64,000 nucleotides of DNA from Phaeospirillum tilakii (GTDB lineage: Bacteria; Pseudomonadota; Alphaproteobacteria; Rhodospirillales; Magnetospirillaceae), in the NCBI RefSeq assembly GCF_042683125.1, contig NZ_JBHUIY010000007.1, forward strand, positions 1-64,000, read 5' to 3'. The notes under the pieces are model-generated. The model was given only the letters and a program-made list of their open reading frames with translations, was not told the DNA's origin and did not search any database. Of this stretch, positions 1-8,804 are shown piece after piece. Position 1 is the stretch's first letter, and each line of letters opens with the position of its first letter. The position numbers were made by a program, and so were the translations under genes.

Positions 1-359
1 GCGCGCCCCAGCTCGGCGCCGGGGCCACGATTGGCACCGTCGGCGCGGCAGCGGGGGCGGCGGTGCTGGTCGGCGGGGCCGCCGTCGGCGCGGCCGGTCT
101 GGCCCGGGCGGGCGGTCTCGCCGCGATCCGTGCCGGCAGCCGTCTCGGATCAGGGGGCGGCGACGGGGCTCTATCCGGTTCGCCTTCGTCGGGATCGTCG
201 CCCTCCTCGGGTGGTGCCGCCACGGCTCCGGCCTGGGCGCGGCAGTTGCGGGCCGAGCAGGCGCGGCGGGCCCACCATCATGCCGCCGCCCAGGCGATCC
301 GGGATGGCGATCGGCCCGGCGCGCCGGCCAATCCCGATCTCTCCAGCAAGGAGGACTGA
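1..359 (+). CDS. trbL: TrbL, conjugal transfer membrane protein (3' end only)
   Basis: Only the last 118 codons lie in the window; the gene begins upstream. The visible part is a Gly/Ala-rich hydrophobic stretch followed by a Ser/Gly-rich low-complexity linker and a charged tail with several His residues, ending ANPDLSSKED. That is the usual look of the C-terminus of TrbL, the polytopic inner-membrane (VirB6-like) channel component of Trb type IV secretion systems. The call rests mainly on context: trbF, trbG, trbI and a DUF2274 gene follow at once in the canonical order. The stop codon is 2 bases before trbF, so the genes are probably co-transcribed. The sequence alone would not identify it. 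Confidence 0.75.
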   Translation, partial: APQLGAGATIGTVGAAAGAAVLVGGAAVGAAGLARAGGLAAIRAGSRLGSGGGDGALSGSPSSGSSPSSGGAATAPAWARQLRAEQARRAHHHAAAQAIRDGDRPGAPANPDLSSKED

Positions 360-361
360 CC

Positions 362-1072
362 ATGCGGTTCCGACGCGCCCTCCAGCGTTACGGCGAGACT
401 CCGGTACCGGTGACCCCCTACCAGAAAGCGGCCCAGGCGTGGGACGAGCGGATCGGCTCCGCCCGGGTCCAGGCCCGCAATTGGCGGCTGATGGCCTTCG
501 GCGCGCTGGCTCTGAGCCTCGGCCTCGCCGGCGGTCTGATCTGGCAGGGGACACGCAGCCGGATCGTCCCCTATGTCGTCGAGGTCGACACCCTCGGCCA
601 GGTGCGGGCGGTGGGCCCCGCCATCGAGGCCTATCGGCCCAGCGACGCCCAGATCGCCTGGTATCTCGCCCGCATCATCACCGATGTCCGCGCCTTGTCG
701 TCCGATCCGGTGCTGGTGCGCCAGAACTGGCTCGAGGCCTACGATTTCGTCACCGACCGCGCCGCCCTGTTCCTCACCGAGCAGGCCCGCGCCAGCGACC
801 CGTTCGCCCAGATCGGCACCCGCACCGTCTCGGTCCAGGTCACCAGCGTGGTGCGCGCCTCCGACTCCTCGTTCCAGGTCAAATGGACCGAGCAGGCCTT
901 CGAGCGCGGCAGCCTTGCCGCCACCAGCCGCTGGACCGCGATCCTGACGATCGTGATCCAGCCGCCCCGCACCGCCGAAATAGTGCGCAAGAACCCGCTC
1001 GGCCTTTACGTCACCGCCCTGGCCTGGACCCGCGATCTCGATCCCGCCGTTTCGGAAGGGAAAACGCCATGA
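362..1072 (+). CDS. trbF: TrbF, VirB8-like component of conjugative type IV secretion
   Basis: A 236-aa bitopic inner-membrane protein of the TrbF/VirB8 family, which bridges the inner-membrane complex and the periplasmic core of the mating channel. There is a short cytoplasmic N-terminus with the motif TPYQKAAQAWDERIGSARVQ, one transmembrane helix at about residues 42-62, then a periplasmic NTF2-like domain containing RIVPYVVEVD and a Trp-rich strand (FQVKWTEQAF). The length is normal for the family. The ATG at 362 follows an AAGGAGG-like site. The stop overlaps the trbG start (ATGA), indicating translational coupling. It belongs to the trb operon of the conjugative element. Confidence 0.92.
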   Translation: MRFRRALQRYGETPVPVTPYQKAAQAWDERIGSARVQARNWRLMAFGALALSLGLAGGLIWQGTRSRIVPYVVEVDTLGQVRAVGPAIEAYRPSDAQIAWYLARIITDVRALSSDPVLVRQNWLEAYDFVTDRAALFLTEQARASDPFAQIGTRTVSVQVTSVVRASDSSFQVKWTEQAFERGSLAATSRWTAILTIVIQPPRTAEIVRKNPLGLYVTALAWTRDLDPAVSEGKTP

Positions 1073-2046
1073 CCCGTCTCGCCCCGATCCTGCTCGTTCT
1101 GCTGCTCGCCGCCTGCGCCGCCAAAGAGCCGCCGCCCCCGATCGCCTATGACGATCTGCCGCTGCGCCCGGCCACTCTGGCACCCGAGGCGCCCCGGCCG
1201 GTGGAGGTGGTCGAGATCCCGACGCCTTTGCCGCTGCCCGGACAGTTGCAGCCGCTGCCGTCCCCGGGCAAGGCCGACCGGCGCACGGCGACGGTCCGGG
1301 TTGCTGCCGCCAACCGCGCCGCCCTGCGCGAGCCGGTCGCTCCCGGTTATATCAACGCGATCCAGGTCTATCCCTACAGCGAGGGCGCGCTCTACCGCCT
1401 CTATGCCGCGCCGGAGATGGTCAGCGACATCGCGCTCGAACCCGGCGAGCAACTGACCGCGGTGTCGGCTGGCGACACGGTGCGCTGGGTGATCGGCGAC
1501 ACCACCAGCGGGGCAGGGGAGGGGCGGCGGGTCCATGTCCTGGTCAAGCCGTTCGCGCCGGGGCTCCGGACCAACCTGATCATCACCACCGACCGTCGCT
1601 TCTATCACCTCCAGTTGGAAAGCACGGTTCGCACCAGCATGGCGGCGATCTCCTGGACCTATCCGCAAGGGACCCTGCTCGCGCTGCAACGGCGCAACGC
1701 GTCGGCCGAGGCGGCGGCTCCGGTCGCCGGTGGCATCGCCCTCGAATCGCTCCGGTTCCGTTACGCCATTTCCGGCGACAGCCCGCCTTGGCGGCCGCTG
1801 CGCGCCTTCGACGACGGGGCCAAGGTCTATATCGAGTTCCCCGCCCGGCTCGATCAGGGCGAGGCGCCACCCTTGTTCGTGGTCGGACCGGACGGCGGGG
1901 CCCAACTGGTCAATTACCGGGTGCGCCGCAACTTCTACATCGTCGACCGGCTGTTCGCCGCCGCCGAACTGCGTCTCGGTGCCGATCCCCAGCAGGTGGT
2001 TCGCATCGGGCGCACCGATGGCGCCAGCGGCGGGGGGCGGTCATGA
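1069..2046 (+). CDS. trbG: TrbG, VirB9-like outer-membrane core lipoprotein
   Basis: A 325-aa VirB9/CagX-family protein forming part of the outer-membrane-spanning core of the transfer channel. It has a lipoprotein signal peptide with lipobox LLAAC (Cys at about residue 16), a Pro-rich linker, then the VirB9 beta-sandwich. Motifs include IQVYPYSEGALYRLYAAP, GDTVRWVIGDT and a C-terminal NYRVRRNFYIVDRLF segment typical of the family. The ATG at 1069 overlaps the trbF stop, and its own TGA overlaps the trbI start. A longer in-frame opening upstream is only read-through of a GC-rich frame and does not fit the family. Confidence 0.92.
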   Translation: MTRLAPILLVLLLAACAAKEPPPPIAYDDLPLRPATLAPEAPRPVEVVEIPTPLPLPGQLQPLPSPGKADRRTATVRVAAANRAALREPVAPGYINAIQVYPYSEGALYRLYAAPEMVSDIALEPGEQLTAVSAGDTVRWVIGDTTSGAGEGRRVHVLVKPFAPGLRTNLIITTDRRFYHLQLESTVRTSMAAISWTYPQGTLLALQRRNASAEAAAPVAGGIALESLRFRYAISGDSPPWRPLRAFDDGAKVYIEFPARLDQGEAPPLFVVGPDGGAQLVNYRVRRNFYIVDRLFAAAELRLGADPQQVVRIGRTDGASGGGRS

Positions 2047-3233
2047 CCGAGAACAAGGTCGATCCGGCCGCGCTGGTGCTGCGCGGGGCGCCGTCGCCGG
2101 TCCGCCGCTACCGGCGGGCTCTGCTGATCGGGATTGCCGCGAGTGGGGCGGCGGCGATCTTCGGCCTGACTTGGTGGGGCCTGCGGGGGGCGGCGCTGCG
2201 GCTCGGCCCGCCCGCCCAGGAACTCTACGACACCGGGCGCAAGAGTACCCCCGACGGGCTGGCCGCCTTGCCCGGCTCCTATGACCGGATCAAACCGGCC
2301 CCGCCGCCACCCCTGGGGCCGCCTTTGCCCGGGGATCTCGGCCGGCCGATCCTTGAGCACCAGCGGCAGATGGGCATCGCCCCGGGCGCCGAGCCAGTCG
2401 ATCAGGCCGCCGCGGCCGAACGCCAGCGGCTCGCCGCCCAGGCGCTCAAGGCCCGCGAGGCCGGGGTGATGGTCCAGATCACCACCCGGCCGGCCCCGGC
2501 GGCACCCGCCGCCGCTGCGGCACCGATGGCGGACGCCGCCCAGACGGAGCCAAATCGGTTGCCCCTTGATCCCGAGCGCGATCCCAACGCCCAGCAGCGC
2601 AAGCTTGATTTCCTCGGCCAGAAGCCGGAGACCGGGATCTACAATCCGCATGCCCTGCAGCAGCCGGCCTCGCCCTGGCAATTGATGGCCGGCAGCGTGA
2701 TCCCCGCCAGCCTGATCACCGGGCTCAACTCCGATCTGCCCGGGCCGGTAGTGGCCCAGGTGACCGAGAACGTTTATGACAGCGTCACCGGCCGTACCCT
2801 GCTGATCCCGCAGGGGGCGCGGCTGATCGGGCATTACGACAGCGTCGTCGCCTTTGGCCAGTCCCGCGCCCTGCTGGTGTGGCGGCGGATCATCCTGCCC
2901 GATGGGACCTCGATCCAGGTTGAAAACCTCCCCGCCAGCGATGAGGCCGGCTACACCGGGCTGGCGGACGAGGTCGATTACCATACCGGGACCCTGCTGA
3001 AGGGCATCGTCCTCGCCACCCTGCTCGGAATCGGCACCGAGACCAGCACCGGCGCCAACGAGAGCGATCTGGTCCGCGCCCTGCGCCAATCGACCCAGCA
3101 GAGCGCCGACCGCGCCGGTCAGCGCCTGACCGAGAAAAATCTCAACGTCCAGCCGACCCTGACCGTCCGTCCCGGCTGGCCGCTCCGCGTCATCGTCCAC
3201 AAGGATCTGATCCTGCGCCCCTATCGGGGCTGA
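2043..3233 (+). CDS. trbI: TrbI, VirB10-like energy-transducing core protein
   Basis: A 396-aa TrbI/VirB10 protein that spans both membranes and couples the ATPases to the outer-membrane pore. It shows a short cytoplasmic N-terminus, one transmembrane helix at about residues 27-47, a long Pro/Ala-rich periplasmic linker and the conserved C-terminal beta-barrel domain. Recognisable motifs are MAGSVIPASLITGLNSDLPG, TLLIPQGARLIGHYDS and the terminal RVIVHKDLILRPY. The ATG at 2043 overlaps the trbG stop. The length and order (F-G-I) match Trb systems of proteobacterial integrative elements. Confidence 0.95.
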   Translation: MTENKVDPAALVLRGAPSPVRRYRRALLIGIAASGAAAIFGLTWWGLRGAALRLGPPAQELYDTGRKSTPDGLAALPGSYDRIKPAPPPPLGPPLPGDLGRPILEHQRQMGIAPGAEPVDQAAAAERQRLAAQALKAREAGVMVQITTRPAPAAPAAAAAPMADAAQTEPNRLPLDPERDPNAQQRKLDFLGQKPETGIYNPHALQQPASPWQLMAGSVIPASLITGLNSDLPGPVVAQVTENVYDSVTGRTLLIPQGARLIGHYDSVVAFGQSRALLVWRRIILPDGTSIQVENLPASDEAGYTGLADEVDYHTGTLLKGIVLATLLGIGTETSTGANESDLVRALRQSTQQSADRAGQRLTEKNLNVQPTLTVRPGWPLRVIVHKDLILRPYRG

Positions 3234-3245
3234 ACGGAGGCCGTC

Positions 3246-3548
3246 ATGTTGAAGCTCGGCAAACTGCCTGACCGCACCCCGGTCCGCATCGTCATCACCG
3301 TCAGTCCCGACCTCGCCCGCGATCTCGCCGCCTATGCCGAGGCCTATCGTCAGGCCTACGGCCAAGCCGAAGCCGTCGCCGACCTGATCCCGCCGATGCT
3401 GGCGGCGTTCCTCGCCAGTGACCGAGGGTTTGCCAAGGCCCGCCAGGACGGGGTGATCACGGCGGATGCCGTCGAACCTGCGCGGCGGCGGGGGCGGAAG
3501 CGAACTGCGCCGGATTCGATCCCGATGGGAGGAGAGGGGGCATCGTGA
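3246..3548 (+). CDS. DUF2274 family protein, trb-cluster accessory
   Basis: A 100-aa soluble protein beginning MLKLGKLPDRTPVRIVI. DUF2274 proteins are small, of unknown role, and almost always follow trbI at the distal end of trb clusters. Visible features are a beta strand (RIVITVSPDLARDLAAYAEA) followed by helices containing DLIPPMLAAFLASDRGFAKA, and a basic Arg/Lys-rich C-terminal tail. The gene starts 12 bases after trbI behind an AACGGAGG ribosome site, so it is the last gene of the transfer operon. Cargo genes begin 81 bases later. Confidence 0.88.
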   Translation: MLKLGKLPDRTPVRIVITVSPDLARDLAAYAEAYRQAYGQAEAVADLIPPMLAAFLASDRGFAKARQDGVITADAVEPARRRGRKRTAPDSIPMGGEGAS

Positions 3549-3629
3549 GTGTGATCTGGTGCGTTCCCCCCTGGCGTGACCTTCTGATGCTGTCGTATCC
3601 TAAACCGAGAATATTCATCGGGGGATGCG

Positions 3630-6600
3630 GTGCAAATTTTTAACCTCGACCGCACTTTGGTCACGGACTATGAAGGTTTTGCTCGGTCGTTCACCCGCAT
3701 ACGTGCAGAGGATATCCGTTCCCGGGTTAGTGAGCTCTATGCCAGCGGAGCGTTCTGGCCGGAGCCGCTGATCACCATCAACCCTCATTTTGAGCAGGGA
3801 GCGGGAATCCAAGATCTAGTTAGCGACGGCACGCTGCATCCCGCCACGTCAGAGATATTCCATATCGATGGTCGGCCTCTTACGCTTCATCTTCACCAAG
3901 CGCAGGCGGTGGCCAGGGCAGCAGCGCGACAGAGCTTTGTTGTTACCACTGGGACTGGTTCGGGCAAGTCGCTGTGCTTCTTTATTCCTATCATTGATGC
4001 TGCCGTTCGAGCCAGGGCTGCGGGTGAGCCCCGGCGAACCCGCGCCATCGTCGTTTACCCGATGAACGCCCTGGCCAACAGCCAGATCAAGGAACTCGAG
4101 AAGTTTGTTGCCCAATCGGGCTTGCCGACGGACCTGCGCCCCACCTTTGCCCGTTTCACCGGCCAGGAAGGGGAACCGGCCCGCGAGGATGTCCGCCGAC
4201 TGAAGCCGGACATCTTACTGACCAACTTTATGATGCTCGAACTGCTGATGACCCGGCAGAACCAGCTCGACAACCAAGTTATCGCCAATGCCGAGGGGCT
4301 CGACTTCATCGTCCTCGACGAGTTGCACACCTACCGAGGTCGCCAGGGAGCCGATGTCGCGATGCTGGTTCGCCGGGTGCAGAATCGGTTGTGCCCGGGG
4401 CGTGCCCCGGTCTGCATCGGCACCTCGGCGACTATGGCAAGCGAGGGCGGGGAAGTCTCGATGAAGGCCGTCGCCGAGGTGGCGTCTCGCCTGTTCGGGG
4501 TTGGGATCCCGCCCGATGCGGTCATCGTCGAGAGCCTTAAGCGCGCGACGGATCCCTCTATTTCTGCTGGAGCGCAGGGCGAAGCATTGGTCCGGGCCGT
4601 CGATCAAGCACTTCCTGAGACTATCAGCGACGCAGCCCTACGGGTGCATCCACTGGCGGTGTGGGTCGAGATTGAAATTGGCCTCAAGGATGGACAGAAA
4701 CTTGAGCGTCGCCCCCCTACGACATTGGAGGAGGCCGCCGCGCGCCTTGCCACGCAGACTGGACGCCCTCTGGACCGATGCCGTGATCAGCTCCAGGCAA
4801 TGCTGATGTTGCTCAGTCAGCCGGGTGACCAGCGGGGCGGAACCGGGGGCCGTTCCTTCCTGGCCTTCAAGTTGCATCGGTTTATTTCTGGCGCCGGCCA
4901 TGTCTATGCCACCCTGAAGCGACCGGGGGCTCGCCGGGTCACCTTGGATGGCCAGCGTTTCGACCCGTTGGACCCGGGCGCCCGCCTTTACGCGACATTC
5001 TTCTGTCGTGCCTGCGGTCAGGAATACCATCCGGTGACCCTGGTCGATGAATCCGGGCGGCAGATGGCAGTTCCCCGGTCGATCGACGATGCCCCGCTGT
5101 CTGATCCGGATGAGGATGAACAGGCGGGTTACCTGATGCCTGATCCTGAGGGGGAGGAACCCTTTTCTGGGGCACCGGACGAGTATCCCGAGGAATGGAC
5201 AGAGCCGGCTGGCAGCGGTTTGCGTCTGAAATCCACTCGCCGTAAACAGGCCCCGCGCCGTCTCTCGGTTGCCCCAGATGGGACTATCGGCCCCGGCGGC
5301 CATGACATGCTGTTCCTGCCTGGAAAGTTTCAGTTCTGCCCGACCTGCCGCGACCTGCCCCCGGCTCGGGCCCGCGAGATCAATAAATTGGCCGGCCTGT
5401 CGGCGGAGGGACGCAGTTCGGCGACAACGCTGCTGACCTCCAGCATCCTGCGATGGATGAACGGTGCGGCCAGCGCTATTCCCGCCGACAAGCGCAAGAT
5501 CCTCGGCTTCACCGACAACCGCCAGGATGCCGCCCTCCAAGCCGGGCACTTCAATGACTTCCTGTTCGTCTCGCTGCTGCGCGCCGCCACCCTGGCGGCG
5601 GTGCGGGCCGCCGGCCCCGATGGTCTTGCCGACGAGGATTTCGGCCGCCGGGTGAAGGCCGTCCTCGGCTTCACCGCCGCCAGACGGGAGCGTCGACCGG
5701 AATGGATGCTTGACCCTGACGCCAGAGGTGTTGGTCTGAACACGGCGGAAAGCGTTCTTTCCAAGGTGCTTGCCCATCGCATTTGGGTTGATCAACGGCG
5801 TGGTTGGCGCTTCACCAATCCCAACCTCGAGGAACTGGGCCTCGTTACCGTCCATTATCTCTCCCTGGATGATCTAGCCGAGGATGAGGCTGCCTTTGCT
5901 CGTGCGCCCGAGGAACTGCGACTCGCATCCCCCGATCTTCGCCGGAAGGTGCTGAAGATCGTCCTCGACGCGCTGAGGCGAGGGTTGGCGGTTACCAGCG
6001 AATCGCTTGAGCCTTCCACCATGGAGGCCGTAGCCAACGCCGCGAGGCAGGTCCTGCGCGATCCCTGGTCGATCTCGGCCCAAGAGATCCTGCGCAGCGC
6101 TGCCGCGCTTTATATCGATCCGCCGAAGCGCGAGGAGGCGGGGCTGCAGGGGGAAAGCCTGATCCTTCGCGGAGGACCGCGTGGTTCCTTGGCCCGGTCG
6201 ATCAATCGGGTCGAACACTGGGGCCGGCGGCTGAAGAGCGAACGGTATGTCGAGGTGATCCAGTCACTGCTGGAGTCCTTGAACAGTTACGAAATTATTC
6301 GGGAGGTTCCCACCGCCTTCGATACGCCGGGATGGCGGCTGGCAGCCAATGCTGTCCGGCTTGTTGCCGGCGACGGTCGGGAGGACGGGCGCACTCCCAA
6401 CCCTTATTTCATCCACCTTTATGAGACTCTGGCCGATACCCTGTCCAAAGGTGGCGTCGGGTTATTCGGGCTTGAGGGGCGGGAGCACACCGCCCAGGTC
6501 GATCAGGAGCGCAGGATCTGGCGCGAATGCCGGTTCCGGTGGGGCGAAGACGATCAGGCTGCGATCACAGATAACCGCGTTCAGATGCGCGTGGCCGGCG

Positions 6601-8804
6601 AATCGACCACCTTTCTGCCGGCCCTGTTCTGCTCGCCGACAATGGAATTGGGAGTCGATATCTCTGCGCTCAACGCCGTCTATCTCCGCAATGTTCCCCC
6701 GACCCCAGCGAACTACGCTCAGCGTGCCGGCCGCGCCGGTCGGTCGGGCCAGCCGGCGCTGATCGTGTCCTATTGCGCCGCGCAGAGCCCGCACGACCGC
6801 TATTATTTTGCCGATCCCGTCCAGATGGTCCGCGGCGTGGTTCGCCCTCCGTCTCTGGAGTTGGCCAACCGCGATTTGGTAGAATCGCATCTGCATTCAG
6901 TCTGGCTGGCCGAGACACGACAGGAACTGCGCGCCGATATCCCGGAGGTCCTTGATCTGGCGCTGGAAGGGCTGCCGGTGCGTGCCGCGTTGGCTGAGGT
7001 CATGCGCGCGCCTGAAGTCACGCAACGGGCTGTCGTCGCCATGCGTCAGCATTTGGCATCGATCGAGGCCGAGTTGTCGCCGGAGAGGGCGCCGTGGGCG
7101 GTCGATCGTGACGCTTATATAGTGTCCGTTGCCGAAGCCGCGTTCGAGCGGTTCGATCGTGCCTTTGACCGCTGGCGCGATCTGTACCTGAGCGCCCGCG
7201 CTCAGTTGATCGAAGCCAATCGCCGTTCCGAGATGCACGGACTGTCGGCACGAGAGCGCAAAGACGCCAAGATGCAGCAGGCCCAGGCCAACGAACAGAT
7301 CACCCTGCTGGAACAAGGCAAGGCCAGCGGCGGGTCGGACTTCTACACCTATCGCTATCTTGCCACCGAAGGGTTCCTGCCCGGCTACAACTTCCCACGC
7401 CTGCCACTCTACGCTTATGTCCCCGGCGTCGGCAGTGGTGGCGGCAAGGCGACCTATCTGCAACGCGCCCGATTCCTGGCGATCGCCGAGTTCGGTCCGG
7501 GTAGCCTGATCTACCACGAAGGACGGGCGTACCGCGTTCACAAGGCCAAGCTGCCGCCGGGGGCGCAGATCGCGGATACCGGCCTGCTGTCCACCACAGT
7601 GATCTACGTTTGCGACCAATGCGGCGCGGCGCACGACCATGAGCCCGAGCGGTGTCAGGTGTGTGGCGCGCGGATGGCTGGCATCCATCCGATTCGGAAT
7701 GTCTTGCGCATCGACAATGTCGAGACCCTGCCTTCCGAGCGGATCACCGCCAACGACGAGGAACGTCAGCGCAAAGGATTCGAGATACAGACCGTGTTCT
7801 CGTGGCCCGAGCGTGACGGCACCATCGACGTTTCGTCCTCGGTCGCCGTCGATGGTGACGGGCAGATCCTTCGCGTCGATTACGCCGCTGGTGCCACCAT
7901 CAGTCGGATCAACAAGGGCCTGCGCCGTCGCAAGGAGAAATCAGTTCTCGGGTTCGGCATCGACCCGGCCACGGGGCGCTGGACCGACAATCCTGACGAC
8001 GAAGCTCAGCTTGATGCAGATGGGAAAGTGGCGAAGCAGCGGATTGTTCCCTTTGTGCAGGATAGCAAGAACGCCGCCCTGATCCGGATCCTCGCCGGGG
8101 AACAGGCCCCGGCAACGATGGCGACACTCCAGCACGCCCTGGCGCGAGGCCTCGATCTGGTCTTCCAGCTCGAGGAAGGCGAGACTCTGAGCGAACCGGT
8201 GCCGTCGCGCGACCGCCGCAAAGCGATCCTGGCCTTCGAGGCGACCGAAGGCGGTGCGGGCGTGTTGGGGCGGCTGGGGGTGGAGAACAACGCCCTGGCG
8301 CAGGTGGCGCGCGCCGCCCTCGCGCTGATGCACTTTTCCAACATCGACGCGGCGATCGCCGCCGCCGATCCGGACCTGCTGGTTGACGACCCTGACGCGG
8401 CCTGCGTCAAGGCCTGCTACCGCTGCCTGCTGTCCTACTTCAACCAGCCGGATCACGAGTTGATCGACCGCCACGATCGCGATCTGCTGATCCTGTTGCT
8501 GCGTCTGGCCCGGTCGAGCGTCACCCCGGTCAAGCCGGCCCCCAAGGACCATCATGGGGATTCCTGGCGCGCGGCCCTGGCCCGGTGGGGGGTGGTCGCT
8601 CCCGATTCCACCCCGCTTCAGGTCGGAGATGGTTCGCTCGCCCTGGTCTGGAGGGCGGCCTTGGTTGCCGCTTGCGTCGGTCAGCCGCCAGGAGGATTGT
8701 CTGCGGCGGTTGAGGCACTCGGCTTCACCCTGGTCGACCTGCCTGAGCAGCCGGGCGAGACCCCGCCAAAACCACTGCTTGATCTGCTGGGGATGACGTC
8801 ATGA
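3630..8804 (+). CDS. Large DEAD/DEAH helicase with C-terminal DUF1998/zinc domain (DrmA-DrmB-like or DruE-like)
   Basis: A 1724-aa superfamily-2 helicase. Visible motifs: Walker A TGTGSGKS with Lys113; motif II DELH at 230-233; motif III GTSAT; motif VI QRAGRAGR near residue 1030. Zinc-binding pairs follow: CRAC near 460, CPTC near 570, CDQC and CQVC near 1330-1350, and the terminal CVKACYRCLLSYFNQPDH (about 1592-1610), the hallmark of DUF1998/MrfA-type helicase C-termini. Such proteins occur in DISARM (DrmA helicase plus separate DrmB DUF1998) and Druantia (DruE). Here both parts are on one chain. It starts at a GTG behind GGGGATG and is the first gene of a five-gene operon; its stop overlaps the next start (ATGA). 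Likely role: nucleic-acid-translocating component of an anti-phage system. Exact family assignment is inference. Confidence 0.85.
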   Translation: MQIFNLDRTLVTDYEGFARSFTRIRAEDIRSRVSELYASGAFWPEPLITINPHFEQGAGIQDLVSDGTLHPATSEIFHIDGRPLTLHLHQAQAVARAAARQSFVVTTGTGSGKSLCFFIPIIDAAVRARAAGEPRRTRAIVVYPMNALANSQIKELEKFVAQSGLPTDLRPTFARFTGQEGEPAREDVRRLKPDILLTNFMMLELLMTRQNQLDNQVIANAEGLDFIVLDELHTYRGRQGADVAMLVRRVQNRLCPGRAPVCIGTSATMASEGGEVSMKAVAEVASRLFGVGIPPDAVIVESLKRATDPSISAGAQGEALVRAVDQALPETISDAALRVHPLAVWVEIEIGLKDGQKLERRPPTTLEEAAARLATQTGRPLDRCRDQLQAMLMLLSQPGDQRGGTGGRSFLAFKLHRFISGAGHVYATLKRPGARRVTLDGQRFDPLDPGARLYATFFCRACGQEYHPVTLVDESGRQMAVPRSIDDAPLSDPDEDEQAGYLMPDPEGEEPFSGAPDEYPEEWTEPAGSGLRLKSTRRKQAPRRLSVAPDGTIGPGGHDMLFLPGKFQFCPTCRDLPPARAREINKLAGLSAEGRSSATTLLTSSILRWMNGAASAIPADKRKILGFTDNRQDAALQAGHFNDFLFVSLLRAATLAAVRAAGPDGLADEDFGRRVKAVLGFTAARRERRPEWMLDPDARGVGLNTAESVLSKVLAHRIWVDQRRGWRFTNPNLEELGLVTVHYLSLDDLAEDEAAFARAPEELRLASPDLRRKVLKIVLDALRRGLAVTSESLEPSTMEAVANAARQVLRDPWSISAQEILRSAAALYIDPPKREEAGLQGESLILRGGPRGSLARSINRVEHWGRRLKSERYVEVIQSLLESLNSYEIIREVPTAFDTPGWRLAANAVRLVAGDGREDGRTPNPYFIHLYETLADTLSKGGVGLFGLEGREHTAQVDQERRIWRECRFRWGEDDQAAITDNRVQMRVAGESTTFLPALFCSPTMELGVDISALNAVYLRNVPPTPANYAQRAGRAGRSGQPALIVSYCAAQSPHDRYYFADPVQMVRGVVRPPSLELANRDLVESHLHSVWLAETRQELRADIPEVLDLALEGLPVRAALAEVMRAPEVTQRAVVAMRQHLASIEAELSPERAPWAVDRDAYIVSVAEAAFERFDRAFDRWRDLYLSARAQLIEANRRSEMHGLSARERKDAKMQQAQANEQITLLEQGKASGGSDFYTYRYLATEGFLPGYNFPRLPLYAYVPGVGSGGGKATYLQRARFLAIAEFGPGSLIYHEGRAYRVHKAKLPPGAQIADTGLLSTTVIYVCDQCGAAHDHEPERCQVCGARMAGIHPIRNVLRIDNVETLPSERITANDEERQRKGFEIQTVFSWPERDGTIDVSSSVAVDGDGQILRVDYAAGATISRINKGLRRRKEKSVLGFGIDPATGRWTDNPDDEAQLDADGKVAKQRIVPFVQDSKNAALIRILAGEQAPATMATLQHALARGLDLVFQLEEGETLSEPVPSRDRRKAILAFEATEGGAGVLGRLGVENNALAQVARAALALMHFSNIDAAIAAADPDLLVDDPDAACVKACYRCLLSYFNQPDHELIDRHDRDLLILLLRLARSSVTPVKPAPKDHHGDSWRAALARWGVVAPDSTPLQVGDGSLALVWRAALVAACVGQPPGGLSAAVEALGFTLVDLPEQPGETPPKPLLDLLGMTS

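Noticed and set aside
31..2046. A 671-codon open frame crossing trbL, trbF and trbG
   Set aside because: Only its last 325 codons (from 1069) match a family (TrbG). The earlier part is Arg/Pro-rich out-of-frame read-through of trbL and trbF.
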